DNA from: Pyrrhoderma lamaoense
Taxonomy: Eukaryota; Basidiomycota; Agaricomycetes; Hymenochaetales; Hymenochaetaceae
Assembly: GCA_002794735.1 (NCBI GenBank)
Contig: NBAZ01000020.1
Location: forward strand, 1 to 64,000
DNA: 64,000 nt
Direction: 5' to 3'
Below are positions 24,356-36,258 of this stretch, piece after piece. A program made the position numbers and the translations under genes. Under the pieces are notes generated by a model. It was given only the letters and a program-made list of their open reading frames with translations, had not been told where the DNA came from and made no database searches. The number at the start of each line of letters is the position of its first letter. Position 1 is the first letter of the stretch.

Positions 24356-24553
24356 TATGTTGTGGGGAAAACGTCGGTGAGAATGGGTTTAAGGTTTGAG
24401 AACATGGATATTATTTGTCGTCGCTGCTTACACGCGCAGTCGCGGCATGACTCTCGGATAGCCCAGTCGGTGCTGTGCCTACTTATCCGACACGCCACTA
24501 CTAACACCTTCGCTTTCATCATCGACTACTTTGCTCGTTGCGCAAATAGCACA

Positions 24554-25250
24554 ATGCTCTACTTACTCTCTTTCATTGCGTTCTTATCACTCATAATCCT
24601 TCGTAAGTAGCTTACTTTGTTCTTCATAATACATATGTATTAGAGTGCCCTTGTAATCAGTTGTCATGGGCCCAAGCATCTTGGATGCAAGGCACAACTC
24701 CTTCCGATGTCTCTTCTAAAAGAAAGGAAAAACTGAAGCAAATTGGTTCTACAGTATCTGTATACTACAGACAGCATATCATCCCTCACCTTCCTACTCG
24801 TATTCGTGCAATGCTCCCACCGTCTTCGTACGCTCACTTGCATTATGCTCCATTGAATACATTCTCGGATCAGGCTGCACACGGAATGAACAGCTCTTCG
24901 TTCGATATCGAGGCTAACATTCGTGACGGAGATGAACGTACAGGACTTGATGAACGTGGCGCTAGGGAAGTGCTCGATATTATGAGGACTGAGAGGGTTA
25001 CGTGAGTTACTCAACTTGCCTTGCTGCACATTAACATCATCGTAATTAACGGGGTTGGAATGCATCCTCATTATTATGACACAGGTTTGACCAGGCAAGA
25101 TTACTAAGACAAAACAGAATTCTTGCAGAAAATGGCATTGATCCGTCAGGTAAACCTATTCTATCATATACCCACAATGTTGAAAGTATTTAACACGTAT
25201 CCTTGATAATAGGCCTTCCCCTGGATTCAAAGGCTGTGACCCGTCTTTAA
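24554..25250 (+). CDS. DUF2015 family small membrane-anchored fungal protein
   Basis: Exon 1 is 24554-24602 and encodes a short hydrophobic N-terminus (MLYLLSFIAFLSLIIL), a probable single membrane segment. The first intron starts at GTAAGT 24603; its acceptor is ambiguous (exon 2 from 24677 or 24644 both keep phase). Further exons are up to 25001, 25085-25149 and 25213-25250. The diagnostic C-terminal pattern is LDERGAREVLDIMRTERVTF, then DQARLLRQNRILAENGIDPS, then GLPLDSKAVTRL, which matches what I know of the fungal DUF2015 family (function unknown, about 120-150 aa). It shares a short promoter with the divergent SMR gene. Confidence 0.75.
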
Positions 25251-26094
25251 TCAAGCTGAGCAAGAATATAAATGATGTTTTTCACTTTCAAAACTTTTTA
25301 TGGGCAACTATCTACTGGAATATACTAAGTTTTCTCTGCGCTACTCGTTGTACTTGTTTTCCTGTTCCCGATTCTTTCCACACTCGCTTCTCTGTTATGT
25401 ATTGTTGTCCTCATCACTTTTAATTCATTCTCATAATCTCCTTTTTTCTACCTTATTTTTCATCTACAATCTAGTAGCTCATGTACATGTATGGATGGAC
25501 TTCTTGACTGTATATCCTTGTACCTTTTTAATTATCTTTACTTGTAACTGGTGGGTATATCGCTAGTAGGAGGATAGCCCGGATGATTCAATCATCCAGA
25601 GTGTATACCGGTTTCTGTACTGCTCTCTTATTTGTCATGTAACTTCTGGAATGATATGACCTTTCCTCAGACATAATCTTACAAGCGCGCATTTATCTGA
25701 GAAACCGGGTGATCAAAGATCCAAAGAAAGTTGGTTAACGTATAAGGATGCAAGCACAAGCAAGCACTTGTTGCTTACCATATCGGACGAGGTAGTTTTG
25801 AGATAACCGGGTAAAGGCAAACGCGATCTTTGCTCCCTTCTTCCATCCAAACTCTTCCTCCAACACGCATTAGAGATCACATCTTACTGACGCTGAGTTC
25901 AATGTCCATAACGGCTTCTCTGACAAATCAGATTCCTTAGACCACAGACGCTCTTCATTTTGAGCAGAATTCATAATATATAAAAAAATACTTATTACTA
26001 CTTCTCAATCATTTTACTTAATTCAATTCCAACTCTTCAACTCTTCCAACCTGCAACGCCGCGATCTCGTTGCCAACCAGCCAGATACTGAGAG
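25251..26094. other. Intergenic DNA between DUF2015 and sirtuin genes
   Basis: The first part is T-rich and probably the 3' end of the DUF2015 transcript. The region from about 25950 is TC/TA-rich and probably the sirtuin promoter and leader (TATATAAAAAAATA near 25975-25990). No coding region is seen. Confidence 0.5.
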
Positions 26095-29000
26095 ATGGCT
26101 TCGCTCAACAACAGAGAGAGAACTTCGCTCTCAAGAGACAGTGAGTTATAGTTATCATTTTTCAGAAAAAAAAATACAAGGACATGCTTTCTCTTGCTTG
26201 TACTTCAGAATTATTATTGGGGTGTGAATTACTCGGCTGTTCATTTTCCTTCTATATTCATCCAACTACTACACACCTATATAAAATTATAACCTACACA
26301 TAGTTATGACAACCTGTATTCGTTCCACTAACCTGCTCTTCAGGAAAACCTTACTCAGAATCTCCCGATGATAAACGCATATGGCATAACCATGACTCCT
26401 ATATGCGTTCTCAATACTCAACCGAAATAAACGCTTCCGAAGCTTCTGACGGAGATAAAACATCATTAGTTACGCCCAGAGCACAAATCAACATCCCGGG
26501 GGCTACCTCTTCCACTGTTTCTACTGTTTCTGAGGGAAGGCCAAGGTCCAACAAGCCAACTATTGAATTACTACTGTCTGGACCAAATCCGTCATCGTCT
26601 ATGTCAAAAAATGGTAATTTCCCCCAGTTTTTCGGTTCCAATCTTGGCTCACGCGCGAGCTCGAGTGCAAGTGCTAGTACAAGCGCGGCAGCTACACCAG
26701 CTTCATTCATCCAATCGGCTTCTCCCGCCACACCCCCGACTTCGCATTCTCCTAGTCCTGACACTTTGAACACATCGGATGTCAAGTCGAAAGATGAAGG
26801 GAAGGGAAAGAGCCTGGGAATGGAAAAAGGAAAGTCAGTTGCCAGGGTGCCCGAGATCATAGACCTTTGTGACACGGATTCAGACAGCGGGGATCGAGGT
26901 ATACTACCTCCGAAGAACATGCATTTGCACCCCGAACTATCCTACGAGCATTTTCGACATCTTAATGATATTAGCGAGATGATGAAATCGATTTACGAAT
27001 TTGAGAGAAAACCCAGGTTGCAACACAGCCGGACTATGAGGATAATGATGTTGAATAAGTTTACCAATCCAGGTTTCAGAGAGTTTCTCAAGGAAGAGCT
27101 TGAGAGGAAGGGATCAATGCAAAGTCTGCTTAACGAGGATCTACCAACTACTCGAGTACAGGAACACAAGGATAAATCCAAACTGGTAGGTCGTTCATCG
27201 TCCTATGTTGAATGCACAGAAGATGAATCCGCTGTGATACAGAGTCGTGACGTAGCTTCTGCATCGAAGTTGACGTCTAACGTGACGACTACTCCTTCCT
27301 CGTATGATACTAGTCCTTTTACTACGCAGTCGACACTAGTCACGGCCACAGGGACAAATCATGTTAAACCCATTCTAAAAAGGGATTCTTCACCTACGTC
27401 ACTCCGACAACTCACCATTAAACCGAGTACTGAACCCTTGAGTCGTAAACGTCCTCACTCAAGTTTAGACCAAGGCGTACCTGAACCCAATTTTACGGAG
27501 AGCCCTTCTAGCGTTGGAAAAAGTGAAATCAAGACGAGGAGGCATCTAAGATCTTCAAATGGCAACCAATCCGAGAATGCACCTCCTACTCAGCAGAATG
27601 ATCTCAACAATAACAACAAAATTATTAAAACAGAGCGTCACAGAGTTAATATCTTCAAATCTGGAAATAGGAACAGGAAACGTCCTGTAAAGGATGGATC
27701 ACTCAAACATTCTTCCCCTTTCACTAGCACCTCTATTGGAAAGTCTTCAGCATCTACACCCGATCCTGCATCTGCGACTGCTTCTGAAGGAGAGGATTAT
27801 GATTTTCGTTCTGGCCCGTATCATGGTGATACATCTGAAATCGACTCTGATTGTACTGAAGCGCAACGCGATAGATACTTGATCGACTACGTACGATCCG
27901 AAAAGCCCCTTGAAGAGGAGGACTTTGATTTGACGGTTGATATGGATAGTGATGCTGAAAATGCATTAGGGGAGGATGAATGGGATGATGAATATTGGGG
28001 CGTGGATGTGGATTGGGATAACTATGAGTATAAGATGGGTTGGTGGGGGGAGAGACTGGGATATGATTCATGCGATTCTGAAGAGTATGCTGGAAAATGC
28101 ACGTTTTTATTTCTACTTCTGTCCTAGAACATGCCTATAGTATGTCTTGTCTTGGAGCTTTATTGACTGTTGATCTTCTTCATTCTAGTGAAAACTTGCT
28201 GGCCGGAAGAAGCAATAAAACATTACCTAGGCTATCTACATAGACACGGAATTGCGAAGTTCATGAAACGGCATCTCATCGATTTGGATATTCCAACTCA
28301 GGATCTCCTACATTGCTTTGGGGTTCCAACTGTCAGTCTAACATACAACTACAGACTCATATCGGTATAGAGTAAGAAAAAAGACTAACGAATGGGAATT
28401 TTGTAGCCCAAAGACCGGCAGAAACTTGATGATCATGCTCACTTGCCTCTGCTCAAAGCGGCGATTGTTCGGCAGTATGTCTATTTTTTTATTCACTATT
28501 TTTAATTTTACTTCGATTCTTGCTTTGTGAATCTTCAAGGTGAAAGTTAACTTTTGTTACCGCTTGATATAGTACACGACACCGACATGCGTGTTGTGTT
28601 TATCGCCGTAAAACCAAGATGGGGATGCACAAAGTCATCAGGGCTATTCGAAAAGCAAAGTCAATAATGGTGCTCACGGGTGCTGGAATAAGTATGTCAT
28701 TCTAATGAATCTCGATTGATATACAAAGTTACTAAATTTGTATGATTAACGCGATGATAGGTACTTCATGTGGCATTCCAGACTTCCGATCCCGAAATGG
28801 ATTGTATTCTCAATTATCTAGGACCGGTTTGTATGCTTTAGATGATCCTCAACAAATGTGAGTTTTGCAATTTTTGTTTTGTTTATGTCTATCACAAAGG
28901 ATACTTTTTTGACGCCGTGCATGCATCAGGTTCGATATGAATTACTTCCGAGAAGATCCCAATGGTAAGTAGTGCTACATCGCTTGAAAGCCACTTCTTG

Positions 29001-30696
29001 GGAAATAACACTGCTAACTTACTGTTATTTAAGTATTTTAGTAAGTTCATGTATCGTGTCTCAATTCAGTGGCATTCTAATGGATTGCATCCAAGTTCAT
29101 TTGCGCAGTACGTTCCATACCGATCTTAAGTGGGACACTCTTATTAACATTCAATTCCATCCTTCCCGGAATAGTAAAATATATCCGTCAAATTTTGAAC
29201 CTTCACCTTGTCATCGTTTCATCAAGGCCTTAGAGGACCGGGGTAAAGTAAGCTTGATTTCTTCATAGTCCTAATATAATGCCTAAGTGAAATCTGGTAT
29301 GCCGTTTCATGTCCATTTTTAGCTATGCATAGTGAGTAATCAACTTCCGGTCGAGCGCATTACTATAACATCTTACTCAACTGGACTTTTCCCTAAAAAA
29401 AGAACTTTACCCAAAACATTGATACACTTGAGAACAAGGCTGGGATCAAGAAAGTTTTCCAATGCCATGGTTCATTTGCGACTGCTTCGTGTATTAATTG
29501 CCGGACACAGGTTCCCGGGGAGGTGATTAAAGACGAATTGATGGCAAGGAAGGTTCCTTTGTGTAAATTTTGTAATACGGAAGCACAGATAAGGCCGAAG
29601 AAGAAAGCGCGAAGGAAGAAGAAGAAGAAGCCGAGGAATGATGGATGGGAAAGTAACAGCGATGAAGAGAAAGAGAGTGGTCCGTTACCAAAGGGTATCA
29701 TGAAGGTGCGTTTATGTAATCCTTTTTTTATAATTATCATAATCATCAAAGCAAATCCTTATACAACTTCTTTTTTCTTGTTATATAGCCAGATATCACA
29801 TTCTTCGGAGAGAAGCTATCCTCAGAGTTTGATAAGCAGTTTTTCAAGCACGTTGGCGAGATATCGGTGTTGTTGGTCATCGGCACTTCGTTGAAAGTGA
29901 GGCCTGTGTCGGAGATTATATGTGAGTTTTTGCGATCGGATTTGAATCGTTCTTTTCTTAACTGATTTATCAACGATCTTTAAATACTGTTGTATGTGTA
30001 TGATGACTAGCTCATGTGACCTCAGCCACGAAGATCATCGTTATCAATAAGCAGCCTATTGAACACATTAAAGCCGATGTACGTCTTATATCTTATCTAT
30101 ATCCTTCCGGTTTCTATGGAGAGACGGCCTAATATACTCATTCATTCATTCGATTCTTATCTCTCCTGGGAATACATAGTATCAGATACTAGGCGATGCG
30201 GATAAGATTGTGGAATATCTCGCGGAACACTTGGGTTATGACCTCACCAATAAAGAGGATCCGGGACGCTGTTTATCATCTAAACAACCTGTGACTAATA
30301 CTCCAAGAAAACGGAAGGGAAAGAAGGTTAAGCGGCGGGTATATGATAGAGAGTAAGTTATTCTTTCAATCGATTCAATACTTAATGCGTGAATCCATCT
30401 GATTGATAATGATTCGGGATTGGTTTGAAAATAAATCATCTCTGATGATTTCTTTTTGTTTTACTATCTCATCCAAAAACGAAACGAAACAGTGGGATAG
30501 TCGCATTTGAAGGCGCCGAGATGGGGATTATGACTATGATACTGATAAATGGAAGTTTGACGGGTACTACGCGGATAGTGTATTTGACGAGTACACAGAT
30601 GATGAGGATAGTGATAGTGGGGATGACCACTATTATGTGGTGAGGGAGTATTTGAAGTGTTCGAGTGTTCAGAGTGACGATGAAGAGACGGTATGA
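26095..30696 (+). CDS. Sir2-type NAD+-dependent deacetylase (nuclear sirtuin, class I)
   Basis: The gene has sixteen exons: 26095-26140; 26344-about 28038 (end uncertain); 28189-28331; 28407-28474; 28573-28691; 28761-28857; 28930-28964; 29034-29040; 29096-29107; 29175-29247; 29323-29331; 29403-29705; 29789-29921; 30011-30078; 30180-30352; 30513-30696. All phases fit, giving about 1054 aa. A disordered ~560-residue N-terminus ends in acidic EDEWDDEYWGVDVDWDN. The catalytic core has LTGAGISTSCGIPDFRSR (NAD binding), VFYSFAHKIYPSNF, TQNIDTLE, the catalytic His in QCHGSF, zinc ligands CINC and CKFC, FFGE and GTSLKVRP. A KKKARRKKKKK insertion after the zinc cysteines and a KRKGKKVKRR run suggest nuclear location. 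It resembles Sir2/Hst1 enzymes that deacetylate histones in silencing. Confidence 0.92.
29034..29331 (+). other. Microexon cluster in sirtuin gene (7, 12 and 9 nt)
   Basis: The microexons are 29034-29040 (TATTTTA), 29096-29107 (TTCATTTGCGCA) and 29323-29331 (CTATGCATA), each with AG before and GTAAGT, GTACGT or GTGAGT after. Joined with neighbouring exons they restore V-F-Y-S-F-A-H-K-I-Y-P and G-K-L-C-I-N-F-T-Q-N-I-D, exactly where the Sir2 family reads VFYSFAKEIYP and GKLLRNYTQNID. Confidence 0.8.
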
Positions 30697-32229
30697 GAAA
30701 AGCTTAGAAAGACATCCAACGGACGTAGTTTGGAGTAAGATTCACTTGGCCATCATCTCCTTTTTCCCGTTTTTTCTTTTCTTTTCTATATATACTAGTA
30801 CATTGATAATCATTTGGTACCCTAATTTTGTCTTTTGATATTTTCTTGTTTTCTTGTAAGTCTGTAAATATATAATATATAGATAATTATATAAACCTTA
30901 TTTGATTCCCTTTTTATGTTTTTCATCTACTATGTATAAAGTGAAGTTGTAAAACTTCTTTTGGAAATCTCTACTTACTTGAGTATCAAACATGAATATA
31001 AGAAATAGAGAATCAAATGCCGACTTCGCACTTTTTTTCATTTAGTGATTCGTGATTATGATAACGTTTTTCTTATGATCTAAGTTACCGAAGGTAAAGG
31101 GATAAGAGGTAAGGTAAGAGTAAGCTTCAAAGTTTTAGACTTTTTGGATTAAAAAAAAAGAAGGCTTATCCCGAGTCCTAGTTTCACTTAACCCGAAGAG
31201 GGCTGCAAAGAAGGAAGAAGAAGAAAGTAAGGAGGGTAAAAAGGGGGTAGAAGGGGCGTCTGTGTTGAACTCGGAAAGCGCCTGCCTGTACCATACCATA
31301 CTTCATATTTCAAACTACGGATGTTACACATACATTAATACATACATAGCACCCCGCGTACGTGTCTCGTACGTTCCGCGCAACCCGAAGAAAACTTTTT
31401 TCTTCTATCTTAACTCCTGTTAACGAGATGCCACAATTCCGCAACCTCCCTTTGGTTAATTGGAAGGTGCATATGTGAATCCGGAGAGGGTCAATCATGT
31501 GTCAACGGGGTCAACGCCAGCCACACAAAACTCGGACCCACGGACCCGGGGGTGGAGGGGGTGGTGTTTGTGTGTAGCGTTGACCCTGAGGTGTGTGTGT
31601 GTGTGGATTCTCAGGTCAGGGCTCAGGCTGAAAGTCACGCGGGTAAGGGTTTGAGAGGTATTTCTTTCAATATTTTAATAAGAATAAGAAAATAATATAG
31701 TATTATTATTAGATCTATGTATATTTTAGAAAAAGGGTGATTTCTAATGCACGACTAGTTAGCAAGCCATTTGTAATGTATTTGTGAGGGAGGATAGGTC
31801 GGAAATAGAAATGAGATGTTAAAAAAAGGAAATGATCTTGTTGGAATCATATGATAATAAGGAATATGAATAAAGGGAAAAATTGAAGTAAGCGAAGTGG
31901 GCGCATGTAGTACGACATTTTCACTACGAACCCTCGGTCTTCCTTTTTTTACTACTCTCAAAGCAATAAAAACGGGTCCTTCTTCGGATCCTTCCCTTCC
32001 GTTATATCTCCTCTCTCTCTCTCCTGCCACCTTCTACCCCTGCCTTCATCCGTTAACGCTATTCACGTCTTGTTCTGCATATCTTCTATCCCAGCCACTA
32101 TACGCACATATATAAGGAGAGACTCAGAGAGACTCAGAGTCGCACCGTATCACTTCTCTGTCAAAAAAAGAAATAACGTCTTGACATTGACAAACCAAGC
32201 AAAAGCGAAGCGAAAGTGACAAACAAGTT
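30697..32229. other. Intergenic DNA between sirtuin and UbiC-like genes
   Basis: The first part is an AT-rich 3' region. A GT-rich stretch at about 31560-31610 and CT-rich runs at about 31920-32040 probably belong to the promoter of the next gene. A short direct repeat (GAGACTCAGA twice) lies near 32125-32143. No coding region is seen. Confidence 0.5.
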
Positions 32230-33761
32230 ATGCCGTCTGTAGACAGTTACGATGCTAATGTCACGAGTATTGAGGTTCGTTTACTTCCTCTTGTGTTAGA
32301 CTAATGCTCATCGTTCAGGTGGCTCTTGTGTAGTTTGACTGGCCGAAAGGCATCACACCTATAGAGCGCATCATGCTCGCTGCTTCTGGGGACTTGCAAC
32401 GTTTACTCAGGTAAGGAGCCCTCATTCATCTTCTTCGTCATTGTCATGTCCCACCCCTTTCTTGTATACGTGTGCGTTTGTCCTTAGCCTGCATTTGTCT
32501 TCTTTTCATTTTCTTTCCATATGGGCCTTCCGCGAGCGCCTTCCTTGATGCTTCTTTGATCCATATACGTGGAAAGAAGACTAGACAAGGCTCTCATACC
32601 CCACTTCCCTTTTGCATTCACCGAATAGAAATTTCCTCTGCTTACGGGACTGTCATTGATGGGTTTTCTATCATATTCTTTCTGTGAAACTCGCCAAATG
32701 CTGACTTTACTTCCTCTTGATTAACTCATCATTCGTTATGGATCTCTTATAACCTGATTCGAAAATAATAACACAGTGCTTTCTTCAATCGACCAATAAC
32801 GATCACCCCCATATACGCGAACACGACGTGTCATTCTCCAGAGAAGGCTCATCGTCGTTCTTCTATCAGCAAATCACCTTCTTCTTCCCCGATTTCCTAT
32901 TCGCCGTCAAGTGCTACAACAACAACGACTACTATCACAGCGGCTACTTTCTCCCCTTCTTCGTCTGCGCCAATAACACAAAAGCGCCAAGTGCATTTAG
33001 TATGTTCAGGTCGCACGGTCTGCGTCGCTACGAGTAACGTGTGTATCACTTCTTCCGAGTGTGCGCGGCTATTCTTAGAAGAAGGGTATGCGATCGGACA
33101 GCTGTTTCGGAAGCTAGGAAGGTATCCGAGATTTGAATTGTTAGATGCTGGACTAGTGGATGACCAAGATACTGGGAACTGCGGTTTCCAAGGAACCGAG
33201 ATGAATGTGAATAGAGATGAGATATCTGAGGAAAAGGCGAGTTTGTTAAGAAAGAGGAGGTTAAAGAGGAAGATGTGGAGACGGTATACGCTTAGTATCG
33301 ATGGGTTTGTTGCCGATATTGTGGAGGTATTTCCTGATCGGGATATGTTCGTCCGTGGAGAAGAGTGGCTTGCTGAGCCTCAGTTCCTTACTGTTCCTTC
33401 GCTGTCAGTGACTATTCCGCAACCGGGGAACTTTTCTGTCATGCCTACTCCTGGGATACAGTTGTCACCTACGGAGACGCTCGTGCCACCCGATGATATG
33501 TTCCCGGCTAGTGACGCCGAAAGTGATAGTTGTCGTGAGACTGTCGTTGTTAATGCGCCGAAGATACAAGAGAGGGGCGATTCATGGGCTGAATCGAGTG
33601 GGTTGTTGAGGTTCATGGCGGTGTTTATTGCGATTATGCTCTTGTTAAACATGCATAGAGATGGGAGGATATCATCCTCGGAGACTGGGATGCAAGCTGT
33701 ATCATCTTTACTGGGACGAGTTGCAAAGCTGCTTGATGTTTCTGGTTACAGAGAAGATTGA
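32230..33761 (+). CDS. Fungal protein with probable UbiC/chorismate-lyase-like fold and C-terminal membrane segment
   Basis: The exons are 32230-32274, 32334-32410 and 32777-33761, giving 368 aa; the second intron is long (366 nt). The N-terminal part has FDWPKGITPIERIMLAASGD then LQRLLSAFFNRPI, a Ser/Thr-rich linker, then KRQVHLVCSGRTVCVATS, EGYAIGQLFRKLGRYPRFEL. This order (LQRLLSAFF, R-x-V-x-L-x-C-x-G, IGQLFR, PxFEL) fits the chorismate pyruvate-lyase/UbiC-associated fold as found in uncharacterised fungal proteins. A hydrophobic segment (FMAVFIAIMLLLNM) lies near the C-terminus and is a likely membrane anchor. Activity on chorismate is not established. The fold assignment is from memory of the pattern. 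Confidence 0.6.
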
Positions 33762-34408
33762 GAATAACGGAGGAAAACAGACCAAAATCATTTGTACATC
33801 ATTTGAGCTTGTTGTTTTCTTTCTTTTCTTTTTTGTTTTGTTTACCAGCTGTTTTCATTACACCTCTCCTACACGTTCCTCTACACATTCACCCCTGTAT
33901 ACCTTTTCCTCTCACCTCACGCACGTACATAATTGATGGTTCATGAAAAGTTCTTTGATGATTCAACTCACGTTTTCTCTTTGTTCTTGGTTTTCAGATG
34001 GGTATACTCTTTTTACCCCCATCCCTCTGTCTCCATTCCCACTTCATATCTATTGCATTTTCTAGTCACTAGCTCACGTTTCCCCAGGTCTCACATGTAT
34101 TCGATTTTGTATAATAGTTTAGTTAGATATCCAGCCCAACACAGTTTTCTTGACATTAAAGATATTCTGGATATACAATTTGACATTACGTAAAAGTGAT
34201 TTGTGATGGTATCACGAATGGGACACCAAAACAAAGCAAAACAGAACGATAATCAGCAGGGTCACTGGAATTCTACTTCCCACTACCCACCCCGTGTGGG
34301 TGTATGTATATGTCAAATTTCAAATGTTAATGTGTAAATTACTATCGTCGCCGTCGTAATAGGTCTGTGTCGGCTTCAACAACAACAAAAACAACAACAA
34401 AAACAACA
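33762..34408. other. Intergenic DNA between UbiC-like and F-box genes
   Basis: The first part is T-rich and likely the 3' UTR of the upstream gene. The later part has CAACAACAAAAA repeats just before the F-box ATG. No independent gene is supported. Confidence 0.5.
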
Positions 34409-36258
34409 ATGACAACAGTATCTACCTGCTTTACGCTTTCTCGTTCTCGTTCTGCTGTGTCTCGTCGTTCGTCTGCTCCTTCTTCCATCTGTCTTTCAGT
34501 CGTTGCTGCTCCTGGGGTAATCAATTATGGAAATAACAATAGCAATATCAATCATAATAATCATAATTCTCAAGCAAATAATGTTATGAGCAAGAAGTTT
34601 CCTCTGCCGATACGTTCTAGGTCTTTTGATGTTAGATGTACAGCTTATTCTGTATGTCTCTGCCATAACTTTAGTCATCTCCTCCACTCTTTCGAGGTGG
34701 AAAAGACATTTACCTCTCTCTCCCTTGTTATTATAATCATTATCATTTATCACTATTATAATAACTATTACTAATTACCAAGAAAACACAAAATAGCGCA
34801 ACAATCAGAAATGTGTTTTCCCGATCGAATTACTAGAGATGATATTCAATTACGCTTACCTACCCACTCGTTCGTTCAGGTCTATTAATGGATTCGCCAC
34901 TGCCTCGTATGCTTTCAGACAGATTGCGTTGAGAAAGGTTTTTGAGCACTTGCATGTGTGTTCTCCGAGGAAGTGGGAAGGGAGTAGTGAAGGTAGGAGT
35001 GGGATGCCCGAGTTTGGGAAACTGAGGGAGTGGGTGAGGTTTCTTAGTGGGTCTGCGCAAGCTCTTTGTGTGCCTGAGGCGAAAGGGTTGGAAACTTTTC
35101 ATCTACTCCGGTACGTACCGTTTTGTTCATCATCATAAGGTACCCCTACCTACATAAGCCTCCTTCCTGCTCTTACTCTCTCTTCTTCTCACTTATTCCG
35201 ACTCTGTTTACCCTTTTGTTCTGCTCCGTTATCCGCTTCTCTTCCCAATCTTCTACAATCCATACATCATGCATATCTGCGATTCTATATCCGGTCTCCA
35301 AAGCTCCGTTCATGTCACGTTCATCACCGAAACGCTTGGGACTATCGGACGAGTCATCCACCCTCTCCTTAGTCACCTACCACCCACCATTACCGATCTC
35401 AGTCTGACTGACCTACCGGAGGTCGGGGAGGAATTACTCCGTATGATTGGAAACAAGTTTCTGGAGCTTAAGAGTTTGGAAGTGAGTTGTTCGGAGAGGC
35501 TGGATAGCGGGTGTTGTTGGACCTGTTTCGCGGATAGCGCGAGTACTTGTAGCCATTCGCCGATACCGGAGAAGTTTAAGGATGTTAGGTGTTTGACGGT
35601 GAGTAAAGCTACTACGGCTCGATATTGAGATTTGGACTCCTCTGTGCGCTTAAAGAAGAAATACGCATTGATAAATCTATATTGTTGTTCATGTTGCTTT
35701 TGTTATTTATAGAACACACTTAGGTCTGCTTTGGGACGTTTGATGAAGCTGGAGGATTTGCACCTTGGGATATTCCTCTCATCTGAAGATTTGTTTTATG
35801 ATCATCTCGATCATACGATCTCTGGATCGCCGGTACCTATCGCAAATTCTGTTCCTAATTTAAATCAAGCCTCAGAACCAGCATCAGATTCAATGAATCC
35901 CTCCTCTTCTCCTTCTCTTTCTTCTCCTCTCCAATACTCAACACCACCTTCGCCTACCCAACTATCAGCGTATCAGTCCCAACTTCTGCTGACATATCAA
36001 GTCCCTTCATCTTCAAAACCATCAGGACCAGAGTGGTGTATACAATGCTTTGAGCTACACGCCAGGGCCGTCCGTCTCGCAGAGTTGCAAGCCACGTTAG
36101 CTTTGGCGCAGACGTTGCGTGGACTGAGGAGTGTGGTGTGGGCTTCTTGGTTTGGGAGGCAGAGACAGGAGATGGAGGGGAGGAAGACGAAGGTTTGGGT
36201 TTCTAGAGCCGGAAGTAAAATCAAGGTGCGCCGGAGGTGTTGGGAGGAGAAAAAGTGA
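34409..36258 (+). CDS. F-box domain protein
   Basis: The exons are 34409-34651, 34797-35110, 35304-35598 and 35713-36258, with phases consistent, giving 465 aa. A low-complexity Ser/Asn-rich N-terminus is followed by an F-box: VFPIELLEMIFNYAYLPTRS ... INGFATASYAFRQIALRKVF. The downstream part has leucine-rich, repeat-like segments (PLLSHLPPTITDLSLTDLPE, LLRMIGNKFLELKSLEV, LMKLEDLHLGIFL). F-box proteins recruit substrates to SCF ubiquitin ligases through Skp1. The substrate here is unknown. The first exon is the least certain: the ATG at 34409 was chosen because its phase matches, and exon 2 alone also carries the whole F-box. Confidence 0.72.

Noticed and set aside
24440..24500. tRNA-like GGATAGCCCAGTCGGT sequence
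   Set aside because: The start resembles a tRNA D-arm, but I find no matching acceptor stem, anticodon arm or T-loop (GTTCRANYC) at proper distance. It lies in the leader of the DUF2015 gene.
25300..25566. 88-aa hydrophobic frame downstream of DUF2015 gene
   Set aside because: Its composition is what T-rich 3' UTR sequence gives (Leu/Phe/Ser codons), and there is no motif.
26411..26920. 169-aa minus-strand frame in sirtuin exon 2
   Set aside because: It is antisense to the continuous, phase-consistent sirtuin coding exon. Its content is what Ser/Pro codons give on the reverse strand.
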